DNA of 64,000 bases. Origin: Apostichopus japonicus (lineage: Eukaryota; Echinodermata; Holothuroidea; Aspidochirotida; Stichopodidae). This document shows positions 22,935 to 34,369 of this stretch, piece after piece. Made by a program: the position numbers and the translations under genes. The DNA lies in the NCBI RefSeq assembly GCF_037975245.1, contig NC_092570.1, positions 139,501 through 203,500 of the forward strand, in the 5' to 3' direction. How positions within the stretch are numbered: the stretch's first letter is position 1; each line of letters begins with the position of its first letter. The notes beneath the pieces are model-generated. The model did no database searches. It was not told the DNA's origin and saw only the letters and a list, made by a program, of their open reading frames with translations.

Positions 22935-23232
22935 GAGTATCTGTGGTATGAGGGGTATTGGTCAGAAGGGGCGAGAATGGTCTGTAGGGGCGCTTTCGAC
23001 ACTATCTAAGCGGAGCGCCACCACAGGTTGGCGCGGAGCGTACAGAATTTTTTGAGTAAAGATACCAACAAAATGTGACAAATGCCATTAGGTATTTGAG
23101 AGCGCAATAAAAAGTCAATAATCGCGAATAAGTCAAAAGTGGTAAAAAGCTGAAAAGGGCGCCAGCAGTCCATTTGAGTCCGTCGGGGGGGGGGGGCATC
23201 CGCCCCATCTGACTATATGGACGCTCCGCCAC
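22935..23232. mobile_element. MITE related to the one at 21509-21916
   Basis: Shares GAATGGTCTGTAGGGGCGCT, the hairpin module, GCGCCAGCAGTCCATTTGAG and the end GGACGCTCCGCCACTTA with the neighbour 1.4 kb away, with an internal deletion relative to it. Confidence 0.65.
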
Positions 23233-23971
23233 TTATCTGTGGAGTTCCTTTGGGTATGAGCACGAGTTCAAGTCTGTTTGCGCTAGTACCGTATGTTAAC
23301 TTGCAAGAATGTTTGAGCTAGATTTCACCGAGTACAAAACGACAATGAAAAGTAATAAAGGCAATATGACATGATACGAGTACGGACTGACTCTGCTATA
23401 TCATGATGAGCCTATAGTGTTATGCACTATTTCAGACTCCCCATCTTTAACGGTCGTTTATTAGGTCGTTCTATATTCCAACTTATCCACCTTCGTCATC
23501 TTGGCGACCCGTCCAGTGTCTGATGTTCTTGATCTTATCAAGAGTGATTAGTTTCAAAATGGTGAAATATTTTGAAACTTTTGAATTACTTCATTTTCAA
23601 GACTTTTCTATCTTCCTTCAGCACAATTTGCCTTTTCTTCTGAATTTTTAAGCGACCCTAAAAAAGGGTCGCGATTTCCGCGTTGAATCCAATGGTATTA
23701 TATAACAGTTTATAAAGGTCGTTTTATTTTTAACCCTTATTTCTAGAATGTCCGAGAGGGCGATACTCCGCGCAGTCAAATAGTCCATGTAGTTCGTCGT
23801 GCCCAATAAGTTGTCGTAACGGAGGAGTCTGTGATACAACTGGTTTTTGCCTATGTCCACCATTTTTCATCGGTACATCATGTCAGTGGCGTAAGTATAT
23901 CGATCCTTTGACTAATTTCGGGCGATATGGGTACACTCGTCTTTTTTCCCACCTTGTACAAAATTCAAAAG

Positions 23972-24039
<68 letters not shown>

Positions 24040-24335
24040 GCAGTTATTTTTACGACGCTTAAGCGACCACAAATGTGGGAGACGCCCGCAAGGTTTATGG
24101 ATTACAACTTACACGTCGGGGTGGCTTCCAATTCAACATTTTAACTCAAATTTGGAATCTTTTCAATTTAGAAAACCATTTCAGATGGGAAAACCGTAGA
24201 TTGCTCTTGGATGAAAAACCCACCTTACTATGGCCCGGCCGGGAATCGAACCTCCCGATTGCTAAGCCTCATTGCTTCAAATGCCACCGCCTTTATCCAC
24301 ACTGCCACAGCACCGCGATAACGTTGTTACGCCAT
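23972..24335 (-). mobile_element. Full-length tRNA-derived SINE with (ATT)n tail
   Basis: On the minus strand the head resembles a tRNA, including box-B-like GGTTCGATTCC (about 24236-24246). The body follows with CCACATTTGTGGTCGCTTAA and ends in a (ATT)n tail (23972-24039 on the plus strand). The fragment at 4884-5040 is the same family. Confidence 0.72.
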
Positions 24336-24793
24336 TTCTTTTTGTGAGGGTTATGCTCCCAGACCCTCTTGTATATTGGCAGTCGGCTTTAACGATCACA
24401 ATGCCACGCCCCTCCTTTGTAAGATCCTGGAATCACGTGAATATATTTCCAGATACAGAACAGTGTATATGGAAGTATATCAACTCTTTTGGATATCTCG
24501 TGTCATGACTGCAGGCTCTGTATTGGGTGACCTTAAAGAGAGACGTTCTTTTCTTCAAATATTCTCCGTCAAACTAATCATCTTAGGAATATTCAAATGA
24601 GTCAAGATTGAAAGTTAAGTCGCTTGCCGCAACGAAAGATTATTCCTTAACCTGGGTTGTAACGAATGACACCATTTGGAGATCGGTTCAGCGTGTTGCT
24701 AACGGTAATTTGTACTTCAGTGTGAGCAGATTCTACAAATTCCCTTAGTCGAGCATGTCACGACACAAGTAGCTATAAACACAACCAGTTTAC

Positions 24794-25177
24794 CAGTGAC
24801 GTGCACATGGGGCGGGTGCCAAGCACCCCATCGTCAGTCGGGAGGGTGGAGACGGGTTGACTCGGGTGATATTTACATTCAGTCGGAGAGATTAAGACAA
24901 CTGCTACAAGTGTAAACCCTCCTTCTCAAACTCACAAAAAGGGTATTTATTAGCAATACCTAATTCATAGTCTAAATATGCCTCAGATGCACTATTAGAC
25001 AAACTTACATGGCAGTCGGCTTCAACAGCCCTATAAGGTCGCACCCGTTCTTTATGATACCCTAGATTTTCCTCTGGCCCAACCATAAAAGGTATGTTTA
25101 TTTCTAAATCAGTCGGAGGCGGGATTCTGAATTAGCCATGCACTCTCCCGACCTTTCAAATCCTGTGCACGCCACTG
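24794..25177. mobile_element. Probable hAT-type element
   Basis: Ends CAGTGACGTGCACA (24794) and TGTGCACGCCACTG (25177) are an inverted pair with one mismatch. The interior holds related inverted stretches (AGTCGGGAGGG and CACTCTCCCGACC). Clean target duplications are not visible. Confidence 0.55.
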
Positions 25178-25432
25178 ATGTTCGCCTATAGATTATCTTT
25201 CTTTTTTTTTTGCAACTTATATTTGTTGCACTTTTGATTCATGACGTGAATATTGCAAATCTTCTCTGCGCGAAACGTCTTCTCAAAACAATCAATACAT
25301 ACAATATTTTACAAATATAATAAACATAACATTATTGCTTTCTTCTTGTTCTTTACTTTTCAAAACAAAGTTTCATATTTTTAACGGCAGATGTGACTGA
25401 TGTGTCAAAATATTTCGGAGAAGAACGAACAT

Positions 25433-25548
25433 TAATTTGCATATTATGTCAATGTTACTCTCCTCTATTAATATTAAACAGCTAACATTTTTTTAATTTG
25501 CATATTATGTCAATGTTACTCTCCTCTATTAATATTAAACAGCTAACG
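25433..25548 (+). repeat. 55-bp tandem duplication of a splice acceptor
   Basis: Two near-identical copies (25433-25487 and 25494-25548) of a pyrimidine-rich stretch ending TTAATATTAAACAGCTAAC. Both contain the acceptor AG (25480-25481 and 25541-25542). Only the second gives an open frame into the lectin exon. Confidence 0.85.
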
Positions 25549-25692
25549 TTTGGACAAATCGCCCAAACACTAGAGACTTCTACTATATCAATCCGTTTGC
25601 CTTGACCTGGTCCGATGCACGCGCAGACTGCATAGCGATGGGTGGAGATTTGGCCACTATCACCAGTCAAAACGAAAACAGTTTCATCGTCG
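25543..25692 (+). CDS. Lectin-like gene exon 4: C-type lectin domain, N-terminal third
   Basis: Acceptor ATTAAACAG, donor GTAAGA. It encodes the first half of a C-type lectin fold: FYYINPF, then LTWSDARADCIAMGGDLATI and TSQNENSFIV, the classic W-x-x-A-x-x-x-C…G-G-x-L-A-x-I pattern. The cysteine is the first partner of the outer disulfide. The acceptor lies in the second copy of a 55-bp tandem duplication (25433-25487 and 25494-25548). Splicing to the upstream copy would add 61 nt and reach a stop. Confidence 0.88.
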
Positions 25693-26359
25693 GTAAGAAA
25701 ATATTCCCGTCTAAAGGCAATGAAGTGAATGTCAGTTGAGCATTAACCTATATGGAAAACCATTACGATGTGTCCCTATTGCTTTTTCTTTTGGGAAGGA
25801 AAAGGTATGACTTAAAATGCACCATTTGATGTCGTAACGTCTGCTTTTAGTGGGGGGGGGGGGCCCGGGAGGACCATGATCATCCTGATGGGAATCGGCT
25901 TGAAAGACTGCAGGCAATGACAGGCTGCTTTTTTCCAAACCCTACATTCGTCACTGGCCCGTTGATTCCATAATGGTTCACGCTCTTACATACATCAGTC
26001 GGGGGAAATTTTCAAGCTTGACCCTACCTTTGAAATACTGAGCATGTCGCTGCTCAACCTGTCTGGATGTCGGGAGGAGCGATGGGAGTGAGGGACTGAC
26101 AAAGGAGAGCAACTTCTTTTCTCTATGGAGCAAATATGGTAACTCAGTCTCGGTTTGAATAATTTTGTGACCCAGATATTTTACGTCACCGAACACTTAT
26201 CCCTACCCTTCTTCAGACACGTTACACGATAATGAGAACCAGTGTCTTAATTGAAATCAACATAAAAAGATACTTTCAGACTCATCAGACACGTTTCACA
26301 CGATAATGATTAAAACTTGCCATCGGTTTTCTCCCTGCATGTTATGACTTCTCGTTAAG

Positions 26360-26488
26360 GTCTTCTGGACAATTGGGCTGATGTATCTTCGTCACTTTTA
26401 ATATTCATTGGACTCAGTTACAATCCAAGTGAAACCAGTTTTCAGTGGGTTAGCGGTGAAGCACTATCCTATACCAACTGGTTGTCAG
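26360..26488 (+). CDS. Lectin-like gene exon 5: C-type lectin domain, central part
   Basis: Acceptor CTTCTCGTTAAG, donor GTAAGT. Residues GLLDNWADVSSS lead into LLIFIGLSYNPSETSFQWVS and then GEALSYTNWLS. FIGL is the family's WIGL motif with W to F, and F-x-W-V-S-G-E-x-L-x-Y-x-N-W is the usual loop-region lead-in. After NW, calcium-binding lectins have an E-P-N or Q-P-D motif; here the next exon starts GPVN, so the calcium and sugar ligands are missing. Confidence 0.88.
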
Positions 26489-28648
26489 GTAAGTATCAAC
26501 TTATATATAAGGTGGGCGGCGTTATAGACAAGAAAGAAAATAAATCACATATTTCGTAAAGAAGATTGCAGTGGTTTCTCGTGCTCCCATTGGATGAAAT
26601 CGACGCCTAGTGTGCCATGAGTCCTGAAATCAATATATGTCAAATTAAATGACAAATGCCGGTTTCTCGTGCTCTCATTGGACACTAGTGTCACATGTTG
26701 TTTTCTAGCGCTCTGGTTGGAAGAAATCGACATAATTTGAAAAAAATCGAGATATGTCGAAGTAAATTGTCACATGTCGCTTTTCGTGCCATGATTAAGT
26801 TATATACGCACATTCATAGGCCTCAGAATCCAAGCAGTTGAAATGAGAATACTTAAACGTTATGTTGACAACGTTGTTTTCATAACGATATGCATAAATG
26901 CAAACATTTGAATCCCAGACCATGGAAGAACTAGCAAAAATGACCAACAGTATCTTTATATGCATTTTAATTGGTTGTTTAAGTATTTCTATCTTTGCAG
27001 GCTTAGGATGCCTTATCCGGAAATCATTACTCTTGGCAATGCCAATATACTCTTATATAGCTAGGCTTGAATCGTCATTAACATATGTACTGAAACTGAC
27101 ACATGTCGATTTAATTCGACATATGTCGATTTCAGGACTTATGGCACGTTAGGCGCACCATAGACGGAAGACCTCCAAACCTTGCAGATCATGGGATAAC
27201 ATTTCTAGTTCGGTGTACCTTGCATAGCTGCGTGCACCATGATACCACCACTGTCCGCATGAGGAAATAACAGCTAATAAATGTTTGTCTACAAAATTTC
27301 CATATCTGCAAGACCTGTTGCAAAAATTGCCCCAAAAGCTATCAGTTAACAATACACAAAATTAGCTCCCTATCATTACGAATGCAGGTAAATGTAGGTC
27401 ATTACAATCAATGATATCAACATTTAGCTTGTTGTGGATCTCAACAATATTTTAAAGGTGATTAACTACAGAAACATTAAGAGCGTTCAAATATTTCTTT
27501 CTTTCTTCCTTTTTTGTCTGTGAGAGTCAAAAATTCTGCCTAAAGTCATCATGTTTAAGTGTTGCAAAATCCGCACTAGCCTGATAGCGCATGGCTGTTG
27601 TCATTAACATTATTATAGGTAATTTTGATCCCCCCCACCCAACCAAAAGTGCCTGAAATCAGATAATGGTCACAGATGTTCAGATTTTCAGTAAGCAATA
27701 GTATTGCAACCCATTGCATTTTACCTGAGCGCTCAGAAACTTTAATATCTCACTGAACACTTCTCAAAATTCTGGGGTGGGGAGGCAGGGGTAGGAGCGG
27801 GGGGGGCACTGGGGAGCGTCCCTCACTTTTTCCAAAATAGCAAAATGTGCCCTACTGGCAAATAAAATGTGCCCCTTTGATGAAGAACTGTCTTTTGGAT
27901 ATCCTAAGCCTTTGTTAATTTTAATATTTTATTTGAATTATTTACTTCTAGTCTGTGCATTCTATTTTTAAAATGACATCCCATATCTTTTTGTAGCAAC
28001 CTCAATAAATAGTATTGATAGCATACTAACACATCATATATGTTTAAGTAATATGGCTGGTGTGTATATCAGTTTATAGCATATATAACGAGTGGTGGAT
28101 GTGGAATGAGAAAGTGCCCCTCTGATGTTGCGCCCCCACACTTTGTGGAAGCTTCCTACCCCCCGGGGGAAGGAAGGGGGTCTTGGGTGGCGTGGGGAAA
28201 TTCTACTAATTCGACGATGAAAAAGGAAAACTTACTACATTACTACATGTTAACACACACATAATGTATTATATGAATGGCCTAATATATGATGGCTTTA
28301 GCGAACTCATTTTTCGAGCATGACAAAAAGGGTTCAATTTCAGTGAACTTGGTATTTTATGCAAAATTTTCCTCTGGCATAAAAAAATCCAGCCGAAACG
28401 AAAAGAAGAAGGGGGGGGGTGGTTAATTATAGTTGACCATTGTTTTCACGTAAGTAAACATAGCCCAAATCCTCCAATTGCCCCTTAGTGATGACAACTT
28501 ATGAAACAGCAATACCAATTCATATAGTAACTTTTGCAGCCCATGCTTGTTGTATATGGAAGTTACATGAAAGTTTTAACGAGTGTATTTTCCTATATTT
28601 AATGATCTACAGATGAATTCTTTCCATCCATTATCTTATATTTCAAAG
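26489..28648 (+). other. Intron 5 of the lectin-like gene
   Basis: Contains TCGATTTAAAT-type units (26630-26770, 27085-27135, including a perfect ATTCGACATATGTCGA palindrome-like stretch). There is no exon with splice sites and compatible phase, and no other gene. Confidence 0.6.
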
Positions 28649-28768
28649 GTCCAGTGAACGCACGACCTCGGGTAGCTATTTTTTCAAGTGGCGTTAATAT
28701 AGGTAAATGGTTCAACGCCGCGGACGCCTTAAGCTTGCCTTATATCTGCGAGGCGCAAAATGTCGATG
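28649..28768 (+). CDS. Lectin-like gene exon 6: C-type lectin domain, C-terminal part
   Basis: Acceptor TTTCAAAG, donor GTAAGT. Residues run PVNARPRVAIFSSG, NIGKWFNAADALSLPYICEA, QNVD. The terminal YICEA supplies the second cysteine of the outer disulfide. The inner disulfide is gone: the 'E-D-C' position reads PRV and the 'W-N-D-x-x-C' position reads WFNAADAL. Both inner cysteines are missing together, which argues for a stable loss rather than sequence decay. Confidence 0.87.
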
Positions 28769-28846
28769 GTAAGTATTAAAAATGATGGTTCTACATCATA
28801 TCACATCACATCAAGTCACATCACACCAAGTCACGTCACGTCACAT

Positions 28847-30543
28847 CATTTCATTTTCATTTCATTTCATTTATTTCGTCTATACATAAGAACAATAGAA
28901 CAAAGTGGTATAGTATAAACAGGACACTAGAAAAACAATAGTAGTTTATCGAGCTAGCGACCAAAAATAACCACAAAAAAAAAACAAAGAAAGAAGGTAA
29001 CAATTAAGAGTAGAGATAAATAAATAAGGGGTTAATCAACGGTTTAGTGTGCGTTACTCACAGGATTAATGCACGATCGGGGGATAATGCAAGCGATGCA
29101 CGAGGGCGGAGCCCGAGTGCATCCAGCGATAGCATTAACACCCGGAGTGCATTAATCATGTGAGTAACGCACGCTAGACCGTTGATTAACCCCGTTCATT
29201 CATATACTACCATTTGTGGAGGGGAAAAATCATAAAACAAAACATTTTTGGTTACATATAACCAAAGATTTATTAAAGTGATGCCCCGTAATTTTGCCGT
29301 GCGTTACTCACAGGATTAACCACACGGTCAGCTGACCTGAATGGACCAATAGGATTTAGGAATCTTTACTAAGTATGAATGAACATGAGATAATCAATAC
29401 TCAGTCAGGGAAGTTTTCAATTAGGTGGGCTTAGTTTCGCTCAAACGTTACATAAGATTTAACAGTTTTTATATCATTTGGAAGCACTTTCCAGGTTTTA
29501 TAGCAGTAGTTGTTCAAGAGTAATTTACCGTGTTTCGAGTGATGTCTGCTAACAGAAAAATGGGTATTATTCCTCGTACTGTTACGAACATACGCGGGAT
29601 TACAGGGATTAACAATATCACTAAAGACACGGGGAGAATATTGTTGATATACTTATAAATAAAAGAACACATCTTGAGAACATGAATGTCGCTGACCTTA
29701 AGAATACCAAGGTCTTTGTGCAAAGTACTGGTAGGATAACGTCGATGTTTAAAAGTAATGGTTTTTTACATTCTATTTTGGAGGATTTGTAGAGGCTTAA
29801 GTATGGTAGCTTTAGCCATGCCATAAATTTCAGCACCGTAAGAAATCTTAGAACAAACCAGTGAATAGTAAAGCTGAATAGCTACAGAGGGAGTGAGCGA
29901 ATCCCTGAGGCGATAGAAAATGCCATTACAAAGGTCATCAATATGTTGCTTGAATGACAATTTATCATCAATCATAAGGCCAAGATAATTGACGCAATCT
30001 GTTTTACAAATATTAGTATTATTCAATACAAAATGCTTTGGACACGAATGAGAAACATTATCTTTGGCATGAAAAATAGTAAAGTTAGCTTTCCCAAGAT
30101 GCAAGGTAAGTCTGTTCGCATCAAACCATTTTTTGAGACTGCTTAACGTTGATTGTGCTTTAAGCACGATATTGGTACAGTTTTTGTCGTGGACAAAAAC
30201 GTTTGTGTCATCAGCAAAAAGTCTTAAGGATTCGTCAGGTACAACATTTTTAATATCGTTTACATAGATTAAGAATAACAGCGGTCCTAAAACAGATCCC
30301 TGTGGCACACCGATATTAACATTGGAACACGTAGAATAAGTACTGTTAACATACATCAATTGCTTCCTGTTAGATAAGTAACTATGCATAACATCGAAAG
30401 CTTTACCTCGAATACTGTATAACTTGGCAAGGAGAATTTTGTGGTCGACAGTGTCAAAGGCTTTCTTGAGATCTAGATAAAGACCCAACACATTCTCACC
30501 ATTATCTAGATAAATACGAATACAATTTGTAGTCTCTAAAAGG
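28847..30543 (-). pseudogene. Jockey/CR1-type LINE, 3' half with (AAATG)n tail
   Basis: The longest frame (minus, 30543 to 29766) encodes LGLYLDLKKAFDTVDHKILL, then IGVPQGSVLGPLLFLIYVND, then the catalytic LRLFADDTNVFV and the downstream NYLGLMIDDKLSFKQHI. These are RT palm motifs in order. C-terminal pieces follow at 29500-29800 in shifted frames. The 3' end shows (AAATG)n-like repeats (28847-28880). It is 5'-truncated, antisense in intron 6 of the lectin-like gene, and flanked on both sides by CATCAAGTCACATCA simple repeats (28796-28845, 30546-30650), so it probably landed inside that repeat. A hairpin element (29028-29385) interrupts its 3' part. Confidence 0.9.
29028..29385. mobile_element. 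Hairpin MITE inserted in the LINE
   Basis: GGGGTTAATCAACGGT…GTGCGTTACTCACAGGATTA at 29028-29070 is mirrored by TAATCATGTGAGTAACGCAC…CGTTGATTAACCCC at 29151-29193. A second half has ends GTTCATTCATA and TATGAATGAAC (29194-29204, 29374-29384) and repeats GCGTTACTCACAGGATTAA. The LINE sequence resumes after it. Confidence 0.65.
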
Positions 30544-30724
30544 GCATGACATCAAGTCACATCATGTGACATCACATCCTATCACAACACATCAAGTAAC
30601 ATCATTTCACAGCACATCAAGTAATATCAAATTACATCAAATCTCATGGGATTTAATTCAGGTGTAAAGGATTGTCCATGCTTCTGGTACCCTATAGCAT
30701 TTAGCGACTTCAGTTTTACCAAGG

Positions 30725-30900
30725 GACGGAACACTATAGAGGTCATTATCGGAAGTTGCAGAAAGCTTCCACTAGATTAATTGTTCATAAGAATTTCTTT
30801 TCACATAGAGTTGTTATCGAATGAAATAATTGACTGAGTCAGTTGGCCTTTCTAAAAGTGCCAATGATTTAACGTTAGTTAGATGTTTTTTGTTAGATTT
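30725..30900 (+). pseudogene. LINE C-terminal fragment
   Basis: Plus strand encodes RGHYRKLQKASTRLIVHKNF, FSHRVVIE, then stops where the family has 'WN-x-LP'. This is the conserved C-terminal end of CR1-type reverse transcriptases. It explains why the apparent open frame at 30661-30780 is not an exon of the lectin-like gene. Confidence 0.7.
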
Positions 30901-31157
30901 GAGGTTCCTGTTTTCAGTGCTTCTTCATACGGTCCTTGATGGGGACTTTACGTCCCTCCTGATCCTTTTCTTTCTACTTAACAAAAGCAAACGAAAATAA
31001 GATTTCACATCACACCACGTTATAGTTTCTTTCCAATGAGCAAAAAATAATTAAGAAATGTGTTGTCATGTTATTCCAACACCGTACACGCTAAGTCTAC
31101 AACTCGCCTGTCCCTTCAGACCACCGTAGCAACATCCGGGTTTTACCTTTCTCATAG

Positions 31158-31304
31158 ATCCTTACTTCATTGATGGGGACAACAAAATTACATGCAGCGA
31201 CTTGCCCTGGGGGAACCATGATTGTAAAGGCTACCATTTCTGCTTTGGCGATCTTTATGGTTGTAGTTGTGCCAGCGGTTGGCATGGCAACGCTTGCGAT
31301 AAAA
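31158..31304 (+). CDS. Lectin-like gene exon 7: first EGF-like module
   Basis: Acceptor TTTCTCATAG, donor GTAAGT after AAA A. Forty-nine residues, from DPYFIDGDNKITCSDL to SGWHGNACDK, carry six cysteines in EGF spacing, with C-x-C-A-S-G-W-H-G-N-A-C at the end. It joins exon 6 directly in phase 1 (NVD then D). Confidence 0.85.
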
Positions 31305-31965
31305 GTAAGTATATTTATGTGATTTACTAAAACTATAAATATATCAAAATACTCGGACTGAAGGTACAAAATCCCAAATCTCAGTCTGAATTCAAGATGG
31401 CATAACTATTGACAACTTGTCCTTTATTTATCAATTTATCATTCTAATTATCGATTTTCAAACTTATCGCATTCTGTCGATTAGTAGGCCTTTACAAATT
31501 AAACTCCATTTAGGGAATAACGTATTTTCTTCAAAATCATGAAAGTGACATATTTTTTCCCCGCTGTAGCCATGGCTCTGCATATAAACTCTCTTACTGC
31601 CTGGCTCCTCAAATAACTCAGGACAGGTTTCTGTGTCTTTGATCCAACATTCATAGCTAATTTTAAATCTAGCCTAAGGCCTGTCTATTTTTATATAGCT
31701 TTTGTTGATTACTTGTAATATCTTTGTACAGCGCAGTTGATTTTTTTTTGCATTACTGGCGCTTTATAAGTGGTCTACTATACTATATTCCTTTAATATT
31801 GCGTGTAGTTAATAATGAAATCACAGAGGTACATCGGTTGAGAACTTTTTGTTCAGAACGATTAAAGTCGTTAAGTATAAGCCGATAATTGAGTCACAAA
31901 GTTAAAAATACTAATGCAGAAAGATAAAGATGGAACGTTCTTTCTAATTAACTTTTCGTTTACAG

Positions 31966-32066
31966 AGTGCAGAAAGGGATTTTATGGCCCAGGATGTGCT
32001 CTGAGTTGTATTACAGACAGCGGTTGTTCGGGAAAAGATTGTGATCGCTTCTCTGGACGCTGTTGA
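31966..32066 (+). CDS. Lectin-like gene exon 8: second EGF-like module and stop
   Basis: Acceptor TTCGTTTACAG. It completes a lysine codon and reads KCRKGFYGPGCALSCITDSG and on to CDRFSGRC, then TGA. Six cysteines with G-F-Y-G-P-G-C resemble the laminin-type/Tie-type EGF repeats. The stop directly after the last cysteine implies a secreted protein. A possible polyadenylation signal, ATTAAA, lies at 32106-32111. Confidence 0.85.
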
Positions 32067-32460
32067 TCTTCGGTAACCTTAATATTGTCTCTACTACGAC
32101 AGGATATTAAATTTTCAACTGAATTCAAGTCGTTTAATGTATTTGTTGTTGTTGCATGAGACGTATAAGAGGCTTTTTGATCAGGGGCAATTTTGTTACT
32201 GGCTTGGAAGAGAATGGGCCACAAAAAGGAAGGCCCTAGGGGCGGGGGGGGGGAGGGGTTCAGTGGGCGAAGCTCCTGGAAGCTGCCAGCATCATTTTCA
32301 GATAGTTTATACTCTTTTATCAATTTTCAAGAACCAAAATATATGTCAGAAAGAGAAATTACTCTAAAAGCCATTTTGGGGGCAACTTATTTGATGTTTT
32401 AATCCAGCGTGCTAAATATATGTTATACCATATATCATAAGCAATATAACAAGTTACACA

Positions 32461-32466
32461 CACACA

Positions 32467-32539
<73 letters not shown>
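32461..32539. repeat. (TA)n microsatellite abutting a transposon
   Basis: About 35 TA units directly preceding the transposon end at 32540. (TA)n resumes on the other side at 33983, so the element inserted in a TA tract. Confidence 0.95.
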
Positions 32540-32542
<3 letters not shown>

Positions 32543-33979
32543 TGGCGTATCCAGGATTTTCTAACCAGGGGGGCGCGAATTACTATTTAAGCGGAGCGCC
32601 ACCATCGGTTGGCGCGCAGCGTACAAGAAAATTTCTGGTTTTGATACCACCCAGATCACCGGAAATGACACTTCTCGGGCTTGAAAATGACCAACCAGAT
32701 GTACACTTTTGCCTGAGAACCAAGCATTTCCCAATAGTTTTTGTTCCCATCCATAACCTTTTTGAAGATTTTCACCAGTCACACATCATGTTCAACCTCA
32801 TCCCATCTCCTGTGGATCATTGCTTTTTGTAGGTGATTCTACGTGGCGGCCCACAATACCCGACAGCCCCACTTTTGAAGGTTTTAAGCCCATTTTTCGT
32901 TCAGAATTTCAAAATTCACATTTCTCGTGATTAAACTCACTTCAAAACATACCCATAATGTTGCAAAAATTTCATCTATGGACAACCAATATAGAAAAAC
33001 CTCCTTGAACCCCTAACAGACTGGTCAAAATTGCAAAAGCGCTCGAAAATGTTGGTTATATTTTTCGGGCAAGTCGTTACAGCTCCCCAAATCAAATTGG
33101 GCTCCTTCGCCTATGACTACACACATAGACAGTTTTTGAGGCTGTTCATCCTGAAACGCCATTTTCATGCTCACTGATATGATGTGATATCTTCTGTTGG
33201 CTTTACAAATTCGAACAGACGCGTAGCGAATAATTTGCCAAGGGAGGGGCGAAGCCTGTAGGCGAACTATCTAAGCGTAGCGCCACCACGAGTTGGCGCG
33301 AAGCGTACAAGAAAATTTTGGCCGAAAATGCCTCCCAGATCGCTGGAAATGACACTTCCCACGCCTTGTAAGTTGCATCTAAGCATTTTCTATTTCGAAT
33401 TTACTAGCGATATCATAAAAAATATATGCTCGGGGGGGGGGGGGCGGCGGTCGCCCCATTCCCGAAATGCGTCATGTTCCCCGACGACCCGGTCGAGTTC
33501 GAGACCAGCCACAGTTGGTTTCATAGCACAATAATGTTTAAGGCGTCCATACACACACACGCGTTATGATAGACCATATATAGTATATATATATAGATAC
33601 ATTAGTGAGAGAGGAGAAATGGAAACGTCAAAAATGGAGTTGTCGGTGTAAGGGGTAGGCTGAGGCGCACGCCCCTTCAGAAATCCTCGATCCGTCACTG
33701 GCTGCCCGGCCATGTGTATATAATAGGGTTCAGCGCTGTAATGATGTCACTGTTCCGCTATCTCTTCCCGGTGTCTTGACGTTTATCTTCTACTCCCTCC
33801 TTTTCTCCTTTTTCTCTCTTTCTTCTCTTTCTTTTCCCTTCCTTTCTCTCCTCCTCCTCTTTTTCCCCCCTCTTTTTTCCTTTTTTCCCCCTCTTTTTTC
33901 CTTTTTTCTTCTCTTTTTTTTCTCTCCTCTTTTTCTTACCCGGGGGCGCGCGCCCCCAACGTCCCCCCTGGATACGCGC

Positions 33980-33982
<3 letters not shown>
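32540..33982. mobile_element. hAT-like non-autonomous transposon, copy 2
   Basis: Ends CAGTGGCGTATCCAGG and CCTGGATACGCGCCTG. It is the 1443-bp version of the family at 5133-11193 and 39794-41739, internally deleted (the region equivalent to 5640-6540 is mostly gone). It contains an unoccupied foldback target site GTTCATCC at 33144-33151, and a pyrimidine-rich tract near the right end. Confidence 0.85.
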
Positions 33983-34052
<70 letters not shown>

Positions 34053-34071
34053 TATATAGTATCTCTTTCGA
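33983..34071. repeat. (TA)n microsatellite
   Basis: Interrupted TA repeats with occasional TG, between the hAT-like copy and the SINE. Confidence 0.93.
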
Positions 34072-34369
34072 GTATCTCTATATAGTATCTCTTTCGAGAT
34101 CCGGCTTTAGGAATCACAAATGATTTTCGAGCTGGTTAGCATCATGTTTGATCTCTAGAGTAAGTCAAAATATGTCACCAAAAACAGAACTAGTATTGTT
34201 CGATACAAGTGACAAACGCCTACAGTGGAATTGCGATCTTCCTTACCGTTTTCGAACCTCTGGACATACAATCAGCGTCCATAGCCTAGTGGTTAGGGTG
34301 TCCGCGTACAGAGCGGAAGGCCCGTGGTTCGAATCCCGGTGGAGGCTGAAAGTTTTTTCACTGTTCTGG

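Noticed and set aside
30661-30780. Candidate exon of the lectin gene after TTTAATTCAG
   Set aside because: Exon 6 joins the exon at 31158 in phase without it, it has no good donor, and the sequence is better explained as the tail of a LINE in another frame.
34284-34350. tRNA gene
   Set aside because: Box A and box B are present, but the T-stem is mispaired and an inverted dispersed copy exists at 39370-39440, so it is a SINE head.
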